This document shows, in pieces, positions 1-7,220 of a stretch of 15,529 nucleotides of DNA. The notes under the pieces were generated by a model that did no database searches, was not told the origin of the DNA, and was given only the letters and a program-made list of their open reading frames with translations. Position 1 is the stretch's first letter, and every line of letters begins with the position of its first letter. Position numbers and translations under genes: made by a program. The stretch covers positions 1 through 15,529 of the forward strand of contig CANLFK010000029.1 in NCBI GenBank assembly GCA_947489925.1, written 5' to 3'. This DNA comes from Candidatus Caenarcanales bacterium. GTDB lineage: Bacteria > Cyanobacteriota > Vampirovibrionia > Caenarcaniphilales > Caenarcanaceae.

Positions 1-1
1 G

Positions 2-67
2 GCAATGACCATATCTCAATTAGCCATATTTTTTGAAGGGAGGTTGACAATTAAGCTCTCAAGCTGA
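2..67 (+). CDS. C-terminal end of IS256-family (Mutator-type) transposase, partial
   Basis: Only the last 21 codons and a TGA stop lie in the window; the rest is off the left edge. The visible residues include SQLAIFFEGRL, which resembles the C-terminal 'LNQ(F/L)AI.F..RL' pattern that ends many IS256-family DDE transposases. This match is from memory of the family. The catalytic residues are outside the window, so activity cannot be judged. An IS end should follow shortly after the stop, and a sequence containing GACACAGTTC at 91-100 fits that place. The short visible length keeps the call tentative; it could be the tail of another protein. Confidence 0.55.
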   Translation, partial: AMTISQLAIFFEGRLTIKLSS

Positions 68-105
68 TACAATGAACTAAGTCATTAATTGACACAGTTC
101 TTTAA
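68..105. mobile_element. Probable right end of the IS256-type element
   Basis: This stretch lies between the transposase-like stop and the stop codon of the convergent TOPRIM gene. It contains TTGACACAGTTC, which reads GAACTGTGTCAA on the other strand and has the look of an IS256-family terminal inverted repeat. The partner end is outside the window, so the exact boundary and any target duplication cannot be seen. If the element ends near 100-105, the TOPRIM gene's last codons and stop are at or inside the insertion point. Confidence 0.4.
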
Positions 106-788
106 ATATACTCCCTTTGTGCTAGTTTTTCAATATTATTTAACCAAATATCAAATAAAGGACAAGCCGTTCTCATCTTAAGAATTCCTATTTCTTTTGC
201 GATTTCAAGACCTGTTGCTATTTTCTTGAATCGATTATTTGATAAACTGTCTAATCTTTTTGATGGGGCTGTTTCTCTCGAATCATTAATTTTTTCTGGC
301 TCACCACATTCTTTAATAATTTGTTCTATTTGTTTTTTATCCACCTGTAAATGTTTTGATAAAATCTCTGGATCACTGAATAATAAAGCCTCGAATTCAT
401 GGATGTTTACATATGGAATAAATCTTTTTTTTGAATTATATTCAGGTAATAATTCTTCTATTTCATCTTGAATAGCTTTATTAATAATATTAGCTTTTTC
501 ACTTGGTGAATTTTTTTGTTTAGCTTCGTCTAAGTTCTTCCAGTCTGTAAGTCCATAAAAATCAATCATTAATGTTATATAAGTATCTTTTCGCTGTTTT
601 AAGTGGTTTTGTATATCTTGTTTTATGCGTGTGAATTTTATATCTCCGCCTTTTTGACCAGCTTTTGAAGCCATAATTGGAGTAATAAATATATTTTTTT
701 TGTTTAAATAAGGTTGTAATACTTCTGTAATAAAATTTCTTTCGGTTGCTCCCTCAACTATAGCGGTTATTTGTATGATTTCACTCAT
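102..788 (-). CDS. DUF4276 TOPRIM-like protein, effector partner of the adjacent ATPase
   Basis: The protein has 228 residues when started at the ATG at 788. That start has a strong GGAGGA 7 nt upstream and overlaps the ATPase stop by 8 nt, which implies translational coupling; a TTG at 794 is too close to the GGAGGA. An early VEGATE motif (E12) and an IDFYG motif (D76) match the acidic positions expected of a TOPRIM fold, and HEFEALLFSD (130-139) is typical of DUF4276. TOPRIM domains bind metal and usually cleave or rejoin nucleic acid. DUF4276 genes commonly sit beside ABC-type ATPases, in a layout like OLD nucleases and the PARIS defence pair. A role as a toxic nuclease released by the ATPase is inference. 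The stop codon abuts the IS256-like end, so the native C-terminus may have been trimmed by a few residues. Confidence 0.8.
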   Translation of the reverse strand: MSEIIQITAIVEGATERNFITEVLQPYLNKKNIFITPIMASKAGQKGGDIKFTRIKQDIQNHLKQRKDTYITLMIDFYGLTDWKNLDEAKQKNSPSEKANIINKAIQDEIEELLPEYNSKKRFIPYVNIHEFEALLFSDPEILSKHLQVDKKQIEQIIKECGEPEKINDSRETAPSKRLDSLSNNRFKKIATGLEIAKEIGILKMRTACPLFDIWLNNIEKLAQREYI

Positions 789-1887
789 GAACAATTCCTC
801 CAGATATTACACTTTTTGTCCAGAGTTCGCCTACTGAATAATCTTCTAGCCATACTTTGTAATCGTCTGGATTTAATCGTTCAAAAACTGAGGCTCCATC
901 TTCTCGCTTCACAACTAGAATATCCTCTACGGCAAAATTATTAAGCAAGGCTGGAGATTGAGTAGCAATAATAATTTGAGTTCTCTTAGAAGCACTTTCA
1001 ATTAATTCTGCCAAAATATCTATGGCCTGCGGATGTAAGCCTAATTCTGGTTCATCAATAATCAATGTCGCTGGTGGTTCTGGTTGCAAGAGAGCGGTTG
1101 CTAAACAAATAAAACGAATACTACCATCCGATAAATGATAAGACTGCATGGGATAGTCAGAACCTTTGGTATTCCATGAGAGAGATACTTTTGTTTTTTG
1201 TCCATATTTTTGAGGTTTTAGAATAAAGTCATCAAAATAGGGCATTACTAACTGACAAGTTTTGACTATTTCTGTGTAAGCTTCTTTATTTTCTTCTTTT
1301 AATTTCAACAAAAAAGGAGCTATATTAGCCGCATCAGAACGCAATTTTTCATTGTCTTCAATTATTTCAGCATGTCGCATTTTTGCTTCTTTGCTTGTGT
1401 CATGAAAGTGATAAATTTTCCAAGACAGTATCGCTTCATATACTGGTTTGCTATATTGCGCATCAGAAGACTCTGAGGTTGCTTCTTCTATTAATAGAGA
1501 CTTTCCATCGGGGCTGTCGCCAAGAATCCACCAACGAGTCTGACCGCCAGAATAATATCGTTGTTCGTCTGTTAAAATAAATCCTTCTTGTGCGTCTGGA
1601 AGAATCTTAAATCGATAGCCTCTAATACCAAATTGCATAATGAATTCGATCTCTTGTGTAACTTTACGACCATTAAATAGTAAGTCGCTAATTCCACCGC
1701 TTTCTTTTACATAACGATCTAAATTTCCATCCATTAAACTTTTTAGCAAATGAAAAAATGAAATCAAATTGCTTTTGCCTGCCCCATTTGCGCCAACTAG
1801 AATATTTAACTTCCTCAGTTTAAGCTCTTCCATTGCGCCAATAGACTTAAAACCAAGAATTGTTAATTTATCTAGAGAATTTGTCAT
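781..1887 (-). CDS. AAA_15/AAA_21-type ABC ATPase of a two-gene defence-like system
   Basis: This 368-residue cytosolic ATPase has a Walker A motif GANGAGKS at 32-39, an ABC-like signature LSDGS at 252-256, a Walker B motif LIIDEPELGLHP at 275-286 (D278, E279), and a late ATQSP switch at 308-312. No membrane segment is seen. The middle region (about 160-240) is charged and helical and is probably the coiled insertion common in this SMC/OLD-like family. It starts 7 nt after the nuoA stop with no clear ribosome-binding site, so it may depend on nuoA transcription and translation. It overlaps the DUF4276 gene. Related ATPases sense phage or DNA damage and control a TOPRIM nuclease; that role here is inferred from the pairing. 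Its base composition looks less AT-rich than the TOPRIM partner, judged only by eye. Confidence 0.85.
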   Translation of the reverse strand: MTNSLDKLTILGFKSIGAMEELKLRKLNILVGANGAGKSNLISFFHLLKSLMDGNLDRYVKESGGISDLLFNGRKVTQEIEFIMQFGIRGYRFKILPDAQEGFILTDEQRYYSGGQTRWWILGDSPDGKSLLIEEATSESSDAQYSKPVYEAILSWKIYHFHDTSKEAKMRHAEIIEDNEKLRSDAANIAPFLLKLKEENKEAYTEIVKTCQLVMPYFDDFILKPQKYGQKTKVSLSWNTKGSDYPMQSYHLSDGSIRFICLATALLQPEPPATLIIDEPELGLHPQAIDILAELIESASKRTQIIIATQSPALLNNFAVEDILVVKREDGASVFERLNPDDYKVWLEDYSVGELWTKSVISGGIVHE

Positions 1888-1894
1888 TTTGACG

Positions 1895-2278
1895 CTATTC
1901 CCACTCTAAAGCTTTTTTGCGCCAAGCATAAACCAGACCTAGAGCCAAAATAGAAATAAAAATAAAAGCTTCAATAATTAAAAACTGCAAAACTGGACCT
2001 TTAGCTTTTGCCACCGAAAGAGCCCAAGGCATTAAAAAAACAAATTCAACGTCAAAAATAATAAACAAAAGCGCAAAAATATAATATTTAATATCAAATT
2101 GCACTTGGCTTTTCCCAATGGGCTTCATACCGCATTCATAAACCGAATTTTTGACAAATCTTTTATGCCCAATGCCAAAAACCTTTTGCACAATTAAAGA
2201 AAGGCCAGCCAAAACACCGCCAAAAATAAGGCCAACTCCGCAAAAAAGCAAAACCTGAAACAAAGTCGATTTAATCAT
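1895..2278 (-). CDS. nuoA: NADH-quinone oxidoreductase subunit A
   Basis: NuoA is a small membrane subunit of respiratory complex I. The 127 residues are a normal full length. Three hydrophobic segments lie at about 5-30, 64-87 and 98-118. The hallmark YECGMKPIG loop at 48-56 and the FDVEFVFLMPWA stretch at 75-86 are intact, and the C-terminal AWRKKALEWE is typical. It is normally the first gene of a nuoA-B-C-D series, but here the next gene is the defence-type ATPase and no other nuo gene lies in the window. The ATG at 2278 has only AT-rich sequence before it and no Shine-Dalgarno. The rest of complex I must be encoded elsewhere, or nuoA has been separated from its operon. Confidence 0.95.
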   Translation of the reverse strand: MIKSTLFQVLLFCGVGLIFGGVLAGLSLIVQKVFGIGHKRFVKNSVYECGMKPIGKSQVQFDIKYYIFALLFIIFDVEFVFLMPWALSVAKAKGPVLQFLIIEAFIFISILALGLVYAWRKKALEWE

Positions 2279-2339
2279 AATAAAAAATTATAATGAATTA
2301 TTATCTAAATTTGGTGTCTAAATTGAAGAGCTGTTTTAT

Positions 2340-3683
2340 TTAATTAAATTTTTTCTTTAAAAAGAATAAGGTTGCCATCGCTAAAAAGCCCATTTTCTCA
2401 CCTTTACACAAATCACAATTGCCGCATTTGTTTACGGCTTCGTTTGGACAAGACAATAAAATTTCTTCTAGATTATGCCAACGACAATTTTCTTTTTTTG
2501 CAATCCAGTGAAGTAATTGGCTAATTTGTTTTTCTCTTTTTACAATTAAGCCGTCTTTTACTTCATATGAAGCTATTTGGCGCAAATCGTCTTCGCATAA
2601 TAATAAATGAGATTCGGTTTGGCCTTGAAGAATATGAATTTCTTTATAATAATCGGGCAGGCTGTTTGGCGGCGAATAATGAATTAAGCGAGAAATATCT
2701 TTGCGAGAAATTCCTTCAATTGAACTTAAAGAAGTGATAAAAACTGGGCATTCATGCATTAAAAAATAATCGAGTGCTTCCGCTTTTTGCTCTGTAGGAA
2801 GACGTGTATGAAAAGCCTTAACCGATAAATTAGGCAAATGTTTGCGCACATAATTAACCAAATCGGCTAAGTTCTCATCTGGCGCAACATATACCAAAGT
2901 CGGTTTTTCTTCTTTTAAAAGTTTAACTAAATGCTTTTGTTTTTCGAGCCTTGAGAAGCAGTATTTGGCATTTAAACTAATATTATTTAAACGCAAACTC
3001 TCTGAAACAATTGGTGTATTCGGGAAATAACGAGCAAAGCTTTGCAAAACTTCAGGAGAATGCATGAAAGACAAGCCCAAAATCGGAATTTCGAGTTCAT
3101 GAATTAAATTAATGGCTTCTAAATATTTAGGCTTATGAACAGCATTTTCTTTAGCGATTAATTCAAATTCTCTAAAAACAATGCGTGTAACTCGGCTTAA
3201 AATGGCCTGCGTATTCATAAAAACTTGCTTGCCCAAATCATCTTCTGCAAGCTTGCGATAATGCTCAATTGCCATTGAATTAAAACCAGAAGAAAACCAA
3301 TACAAAAAACTTTCAGGTGTCAAAAACAAAATTTTAAAAGCACCATCAGCGATTTCGGCAATTAAGCGTCTAGCTTGGTTTGGGTATAAATCGCTGGTGA
3401 GAGCGGTTACTTGATTGCTTAAACCCAAAGTTTTTAAATGGCTAATTTCTTTGTTTATGCTACTAGCCAAAGGTGTAAGAATAATGGTTAAATCACTATT
3501 TGGTGCAAAAGCCAAAATTTGCGCATAGAGCGTGTGATTGCGGTAAGGCGAAATTAAAAGTAAATTTTTATCAAAGTTTATAATTTGTTCTAAATTGTTT
3601 TTTTCTTCATCGCTCAGCTCTCTATCGGGGCTAAACAGCTCTAATAGCTCGGCGGCATTTAAATTATTTTCAAGTGTAACCAC
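2340..3683 (-). CDS. RecQ-like protein with degenerate helicase motifs (probable pseudo-helicase)
   Basis: The 447-residue protein follows the RecQ layout but lacks the catalytic residues. Where RecQ has the Walker A PTGxGKS, it reads SPYRNHT (45-51). The TPLASSINKEI segment (70-80) parallels motif Ia, and LTPESFL (121-127) parallels APERL. The DEAH position reads REFE (171-174). GLSFMHSP (203-210) replaces the TATAT motif. The second RecA-like lobe is recognisable from LVYVAPDENLADLV to LIHYSPPNSLPDYYKEI (263-349), but the following arginine-finger region GRAGRDG reads HILQGQ. The C400, C420, C423, C426 cluster (CGNCDLC) matches the RecQ zinc site. It therefore probably binds DNA or a partner without unwinding. 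The start is GTG at 3683, because a stop lies two codons upstream and no in-frame ATG is near. The RecQ descent is confident; the loss of activity is inferred. Confidence 0.8.
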   Translation of the reverse strand: MVTLENNLNAAELLELFSPDRELSDEEKNNLEQIINFDKNLLLISPYRNHTLYAQILAFAPNSDLTIILTPLASSINKEISHLKTLGLSNQVTALTSDLYPNQARRLIAEIADGAFKILFLTPESFLYWFSSGFNSMAIEHYRKLAEDDLGKQVFMNTQAILSRVTRIVFREFELIAKENAVHKPKYLEAINLIHELEIPILGLSFMHSPEVLQSFARYFPNTPIVSESLRLNNISLNAKYCFSRLEKQKHLVKLLKEEKPTLVYVAPDENLADLVNYVRKHLPNLSVKAFHTRLPTEQKAEALDYFLMHECPVFITSLSSIEGISRKDISRLIHYSPPNSLPDYYKEIHILQGQTESHLLLCEDDLRQIASYEVKDGLIVKREKQISQLLHWIAKKENCRWHNLEEILLSCPNEAVNKCGNCDLCKGEKMGFLAMATLFFLKKKFN

Positions 3684-3776
3684 TAGTTAGCTATAAAATG
3701 TTAAACTATTATTAAGCAAATAATAAAACTCAATAATATAACAATTTTTAGTATTTTTCTTTATTTAAATTAATTT

Positions 3777-4955
3777 ATGGTACATCCTATACAAAGATTT
3801 GGTGTTTTACCACAAACAACAACGGGTGTTCATGCTCCTGACCGTAATTGTAATTGTAGTTATTGCAGTAGTATGAACTTTACTGCGCCAGCCACAACCA
3901 AGATAGCCACAAATACTAATAATCAAAATAATTCATCTGCTGGTGTTTTTGCGCCACCCACAATAAGCCAAATTCAAAATTATCCAACCCTTCAACAAAT
4001 AGTTGTGCCGCAATTATTAAGCTTATTTGGTGGAAAATTTAAAAAACTTTCAGATATTACCCTCGAAAATTTGCCGCCCGCTTTACCAACCACACCTGAA
4101 CAAATTCGCCTGCTTTCTTCTGATGATCCGCTTTTGGACGAAATGATTCCAAATATCAAAAAACTGCGTGAAATGGAAGTAAATTCGGGCGGAAAATATA
4201 AATTAATTGCTTTTGAAAATATTGCCAACCATGATGTAATCGCCATTCTTGACGAAATCGGCACAAATTCAGTCATGAAGGCGATTCAAATTGCTGAAAA
4301 TAGCCCACTTTATGACCAAAGAACAAATATACTTTATCCGCATAATGGCGTTTCTCGAGAAATTACAGGTGTAAAAATGCATGAACTTGCCCATTGGCTA
4401 ACTTTGCATGAGGTTAAACCAAGTTATGCTCCAGCACCCGATATTCAATTAAGTGATTATAAGCAAGGAATTAGTTTTATTTTAACCCGTGATCAATCTG
4501 GATCTTCTTTGGTAACAGGTTTACGCAGTTTTGGACAAACCACTTATAGGCATCAAAAAATTTTTGAAAGGCATGATGGTTTGGTGAATGAATTTAATAG
4601 TTTGGAAGGCACTTTTCAGCAAATTGCAAAAAATGGTTATCAGGTTTATGATGCGCAAAACCAAACTTGGAGGCGGGCAAGTAAAGCCGATTTGGCCGAA
4701 TTAGTTAATAGAGCTTCTTCTTTGGTTAATCGTGGCAAAGATTTAATGAGCGAAGAAGAAACATTAGAAATGGCCGCATATGCACCCCAAATTTTGGTTG
4801 GCACAATTTTTGAAGAACATGGTAATCCGTCAAAAGCCGACAAAGATAAATATAAAATTGCCAAAGAACTACAAGCCGAAACCATAAATTTAATAAGAGA
4901 AGCGCAAATTCTTTTGAATAAAATAGAAGCAGTACAAAGCCAAGTTACAATTTGA
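3777..4955 (+). CDS. Uncharacterised protein with HELAH zinc-peptidase motif
   Basis: I do not recognise the family of this 392-residue protein. It has no signal peptide or membrane segment. A small cysteine cluster, CNCSYC (25-30), lies near the N-terminus, followed by a low-complexity T/N/S-rich linker (about 36-56). A clear HExxH motif, HELAH (202-206), sits in a helix-like context that suits a zincin metallopeptidase. The third zinc ligand is not certain. H211 is one residue off the metzincin spacing. E272 in a GLVNEFNS stretch resembles the thermolysin-type NE motif but is much further away than usual. The C-terminal third is helical and charged. It diverges from the RecQ-like gene across 93 bp and converges with the methyltransferase gene. 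ATG 3777 has no Shine-Dalgarno. Protease function is a motif-based inference. Confidence 0.6.
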   Translation: MVHPIQRFGVLPQTTTGVHAPDRNCNCSYCSSMNFTAPATTKIATNTNNQNNSSAGVFAPPTISQIQNYPTLQQIVVPQLLSLFGGKFKKLSDITLENLPPALPTTPEQIRLLSSDDPLLDEMIPNIKKLREMEVNSGGKYKLIAFENIANHDVIAILDEIGTNSVMKAIQIAENSPLYDQRTNILYPHNGVSREITGVKMHELAHWLTLHEVKPSYAPAPDIQLSDYKQGISFILTRDQSGSSLVTGLRSFGQTTYRHQKIFERHDGLVNEFNSLEGTFQQIAKNGYQVYDAQNQTWRRASKADLAELVNRASSLVNRGKDLMSEEETLEMAAYAPQILVGTIFEEHGNPSKADKDKYKIAKELQAETINLIREAQILLNKIEAVQSQVTI

Positions 4956-4993
4956 CATTTTTTAGGCTTGAATTTGTGAGTCGGAATGTATTT

Positions 4994-5611
4994 TTAAGTT
5001 CCACAAAAAAGTCTGTCTATTTGGAATAGTAATAAACATTTATCATTATATTGGCTCCCGCCCTCAAAACAATCTTCATTAATTAGATAAATTGGCTTCA
5101 TATTAAATGGTTCTATCATTAGATTAATTGGTCTCCAGCCACCGTTGTCAATGTTTGTATTGTATGACCACTTAGTAAAAGAAGTTGTTAATAAATACTT
5201 ACTATTACTTTTTATAATATTATTAATAGCCTTTTCAATATTTTCATAATCAAAATGTCCTAAAACATCTCTTGCAAAAATCATGTCTACTTTGGGCAAT
5301 TCATCTTTTGTTAAATCAAGAACTTGAAAATTAAAATCTTTAAAGTTGTTCTTATTATTATCAATCAAATTTGCAAGAATATCAGCACCTATATATTCCA
5401 CCTCTGACAAATCAACTTTGCTCATCCAGTTAAAGTCGCCACAAGGTATATCCAAAAAAGTTTTTATGTTGAATTTTTTTAATACTTTAGGTAATTCTTG
5501 CCTTATTACTTCAGTACTCTTTAATTCTGAGCCAAAACCTGATCTGCTTTCAGAGCTAGCCCAAAGATTATTATCATAAATTTCAGCAAACATTTCTTTT
5601 AATTGTTTCAT
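4994..5611 (-). CDS. Class I SAM-dependent methyltransferase
   Basis: The 205-residue single-domain protein has the Rossmann motif I LDIPCGD at 53-59, which binds S-adenosylmethionine, and an acidic end to strand 2 in YIGAD (73-77) that should hold the ribose. The IFARDVLGHF stretch (111-120) occupies the post-motif II/III region. The N-terminal NNLWASSESRSGFGSE (14-29) is typical of a small group of methyltransferases often found with polysaccharide or small-molecule genes. The substrate is unknown. The gene stands alone: it converges with the HELAH protein gene (38-bp gap) and has toxin-antitoxin debris upstream. ATG 5611 is preceded by a purine run (AAAAAAAG) that could serve as a weak ribosome-binding site. 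The fold is confident and the substrate is not. Confidence 0.85.
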   Translation of the reverse strand: MKQLKEMFAEIYDNNLWASSESRSGFGSELKSTEVIRQELPKVLKKFNIKTFLDIPCGDFNWMSKVDLSEVEYIGADILANLIDNNKNNFKDFNFQVLDLTKDELPKVDMIFARDVLGHFDYENIEKAINNIIKSNSKYLLTTSFTKWSYNTNIDNGGWRPINLMIEPFNMKPIYLINEDCFEGGSQYNDKCLLLFQIDRLFCGT

Positions 5612-5669
5612 CTTTTTTTAATTTTATATTGCAATTTGGGTGATTTATAACTCTAATTATTCCCAAATT

Positions 5670-5798
5670 TTATGCAATAAAAAAATTTTTATATAAGGCT
5701 TGTAAATCTTGTCTACCTAACTGAAAGGGTTTCACTAAAATGTCTGCTAAAGTTAAATTGCTTGAGTAAATTTGCGTATTGTACTTTTCCCAAAGAAA
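5670..5798 (-). pseudogene. Fragment of PIN-domain toxin
   Basis: This open stretch encodes IYSSNLTLADILVKPF followed by LGRQDLQALYKNFF and a stop. The TLA(D/E)(I/V)LVKP(F/L)..G pattern is a familiar middle segment of PIN-domain ribonuclease toxins (VapC-like). The N-terminal part with the first catalytic aspartate, and everything after the fragment, are missing, so it cannot be functional. It overlaps the end of the antitoxin remnant in another frame, which suggests deletion or frameshift decay. The family match is from memory and based on about 30 residues. Confidence 0.5.
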
Positions 5799-5928
5799 TC
5801 ATACAAATTTTGAGGCTTGTCTTTTACTTCATTAATAATAATTTCCACAAAAGAGCCTTCAGCAAATTCTGGACTAGAAATACTCATGTTGCCATTAGAA
5901 ACTTGGGTGATTTTTTTATAGACTGCAT
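5753..5928 (-). pseudogene. Frameshifted antitoxin-like remnant
   Basis: Reading from ATG 5928 gives MQSIKK, then the frame is lost at a run of seven A (seven T at 5911-5917 on the plus strand). With one extra A the reading would continue as ITQVSNGNMSISSPEFAEGS and then FVEIIINEVKDKPQ, ending at the stop at 5753-5755. The repaired product, about 59 residues, looks like the small swapped-hairpin type antitoxins that precede PIN toxins, and a PIN fragment does follow. The homopolymer deletion therefore seems to have killed the gene, unless it is a sequencing slip. There is no other gene in the 355-bp gap 5612-5966. Confidence 0.5.
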
Positions 5929-5960
5929 TTATTTTACGGGTTAAAGTATTTGTATTTTAG

Positions 5961-6260
5961 CATAAATCAAGCCAGTTTCAAATCTTCAACAATACCGATC
6001 GCTAATTCTAAGTCAGTTAAGTATTCTTCATAAATTGAGTAATCAAATAAGCTTTTAAAAATAGGCGGTTCGAGTAATGGACGATTATATGGTATTGCAA
6101 TATAAAACTTATCATCTACTACCGAAAAATCAAAATTGCGTCCAGTTTTATGTACAAAATCAACCATGCGTTCTAATAAATTACTTGGTAAAATATAAAA
6201 AGCTTCGGTGGTATTTTCGGCATAAACAGTAAAAAGTTCATTGAATTCTGGGTTATCAAG
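5961..6260 (-). repeat. DUF3137 3'-end repeat, copy in E
   Basis: This covers the last ~290 bp of paralogue E plus the 6 bp after its stop. It aligns without gaps to 9964-10263. The first ~97 bp differ at one position, and similarity falls off after about 6260. The shared block includes an ATG just after the stop (5963-5961), which in the other copy is the start codon of paralogue D. Confidence 0.85.
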
Positions 6261-7205
6261 ATGAACAAGAGAAGAACCAAAAGTTGTGTTTGTGCCAAAC
6301 TTATACTTATAATTATCATTTGCTTTTTTATTTAAAGAAATTATTATAAATAAACCATCAAAAATAATATTTTTTCCTGTATAAATTTCGTGAGATTGAT
6401 GCTGCTTTGTATAATTATAATCTTTTATTTCTTGTAAATGAATTTCGGAGATTTGAACAAAAGTATTATTAATATTTCCTTTAATAAAATCATCGCCTTC
6501 AATATAATTAGTTGCTTCAGTAAACAAATAACTAGCTTTAATTGAAGGTAAACTTAAGTGCTTTCTTGGCTCATATTCGAGATTAGCAGAAAGCTTTTTT
6601 ATTAAACTATAAATGATTTGATTTTTAAATTCTTGAGTATAAGTATTAAATAATATACTTGTTTTTGTATGTTCAATACTTTTTACAATCCCCCAAATAC
6701 ATAAAATAGAAACTACTACTTTTGCTATAAAAGGATTTCCTTTGGTAATAAATTGATTTATATTAATTTGAGAAAACCACATTATATATATTAAAAATAT
6801 ACCAAAACTTATAATTGTTAAACTAGCCAAAATAAATAAAAACATTTTCTGAAGCCTTTTCTGATCAAGCTCTGCTATTTGTATTTCTTTTTCGATTAAT
6901 AAATCATCTAATATTACCCAAGTTTTTTCTGTAATAAAACTATTAGAAGGAATAAGCTTGTTGGTGTTTGATAATTGGTTGAATACAAAGAAAGAGACAA
7001 TTATAATGCCCAAATTAATTATAAAAGGTTTAAAAAATATATTATTGCTTTGAACTATTAATAAAGCTAAAAACCAAACTACCAAAATTGAGCTACTAAT
7101 CAAAGAAATGACTGAAGTAATTTTAAGTATTATTTTAAAATCGTGTTTAAAGTTTTCTTTTATATTTTGAGCTATTTTGTTTAAATTAAAAAGTTCCCAA
7201 AGCAA
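5967..7205 (-). CDS. DUF3137 membrane protein (paralogue E)
   Basis: The 412-residue inner-membrane protein has likely membrane helices at about 22-51, 57-77, 120-143 and 158-176, with a charged stretch between the two pairs. Its C-terminal half is a DUF3137 domain: YIEGDDFIKGN (234-244), SEIH (253-256), FDGLFIII (282-289), the LDNPEFNELF core (316-325), EAFYILP (334-340) and LLEPPIF (377-383). DUF3137 function is unknown, but the family often neighbours lemA. The nearest usable start is TTG 7205, which has no Shine-Dalgarno. It lies 15 nt after the stop of the DUF3592-like gene and in the same frame, so readthrough would fuse the two. The last 95 residues differ from paralogue C at only five positions. 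It is the last intact gene of this minus-strand series. Confidence 0.8.
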   Translation of the reverse strand: MLWELFNLNKIAQNIKENFKHDFKIILKITSVISLISSSILVVWFLALLIVQSNNIFFKPFIINLGIIIVSFFVFNQLSNTNKLIPSNSFITEKTWVILDDLLIEKEIQIAELDQKRLQKMFLFILASLTIISFGIFLIYIMWFSQININQFITKGNPFIAKVVVSILCIWGIVKSIEHTKTSILFNTYTQEFKNQIIYSLIKKLSANLEYEPRKHLSLPSIKASYLFTEATNYIEGDDFIKGNINNTFVQISEIHLQEIKDYNYTKQHQSHEIYTGKNIIFDGLFIIISLNKKANDNYKYKFGTNTTFGSSLVHLDNPEFNELFTVYAENTTEAFYILPSNLLERMVDFVHKTGRNFDFSVVDDKFYIAIPYNRPLLEPPIFKSLFDYSIYEEYLTDLELAIGIVEDLKLA

Positions 7206-7220
7206 AAACTTTGCAAATAT

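Noticed and set aside
226..471. Plus-strand reading frame of 81 codons opposite the TOPRIM gene
   Set aside because: It lies wholly antisense to a gene with recognisable motifs and shows no family pattern or ribosome-binding site.
3992..4276. Minus-strand reading frame opposite the HELAH protein gene; a similar one at 4646-4885
   Set aside because: Both are antisense shadows; the sense frame is much longer and has a coherent HELAH protein sequence.
5762..5944. 60-codon plus-strand frame in the 5612-5966 gap
   Set aside because: The opposite strand gives the more convincing antitoxin-like and PIN-like sequences; the plus frame has no family features.
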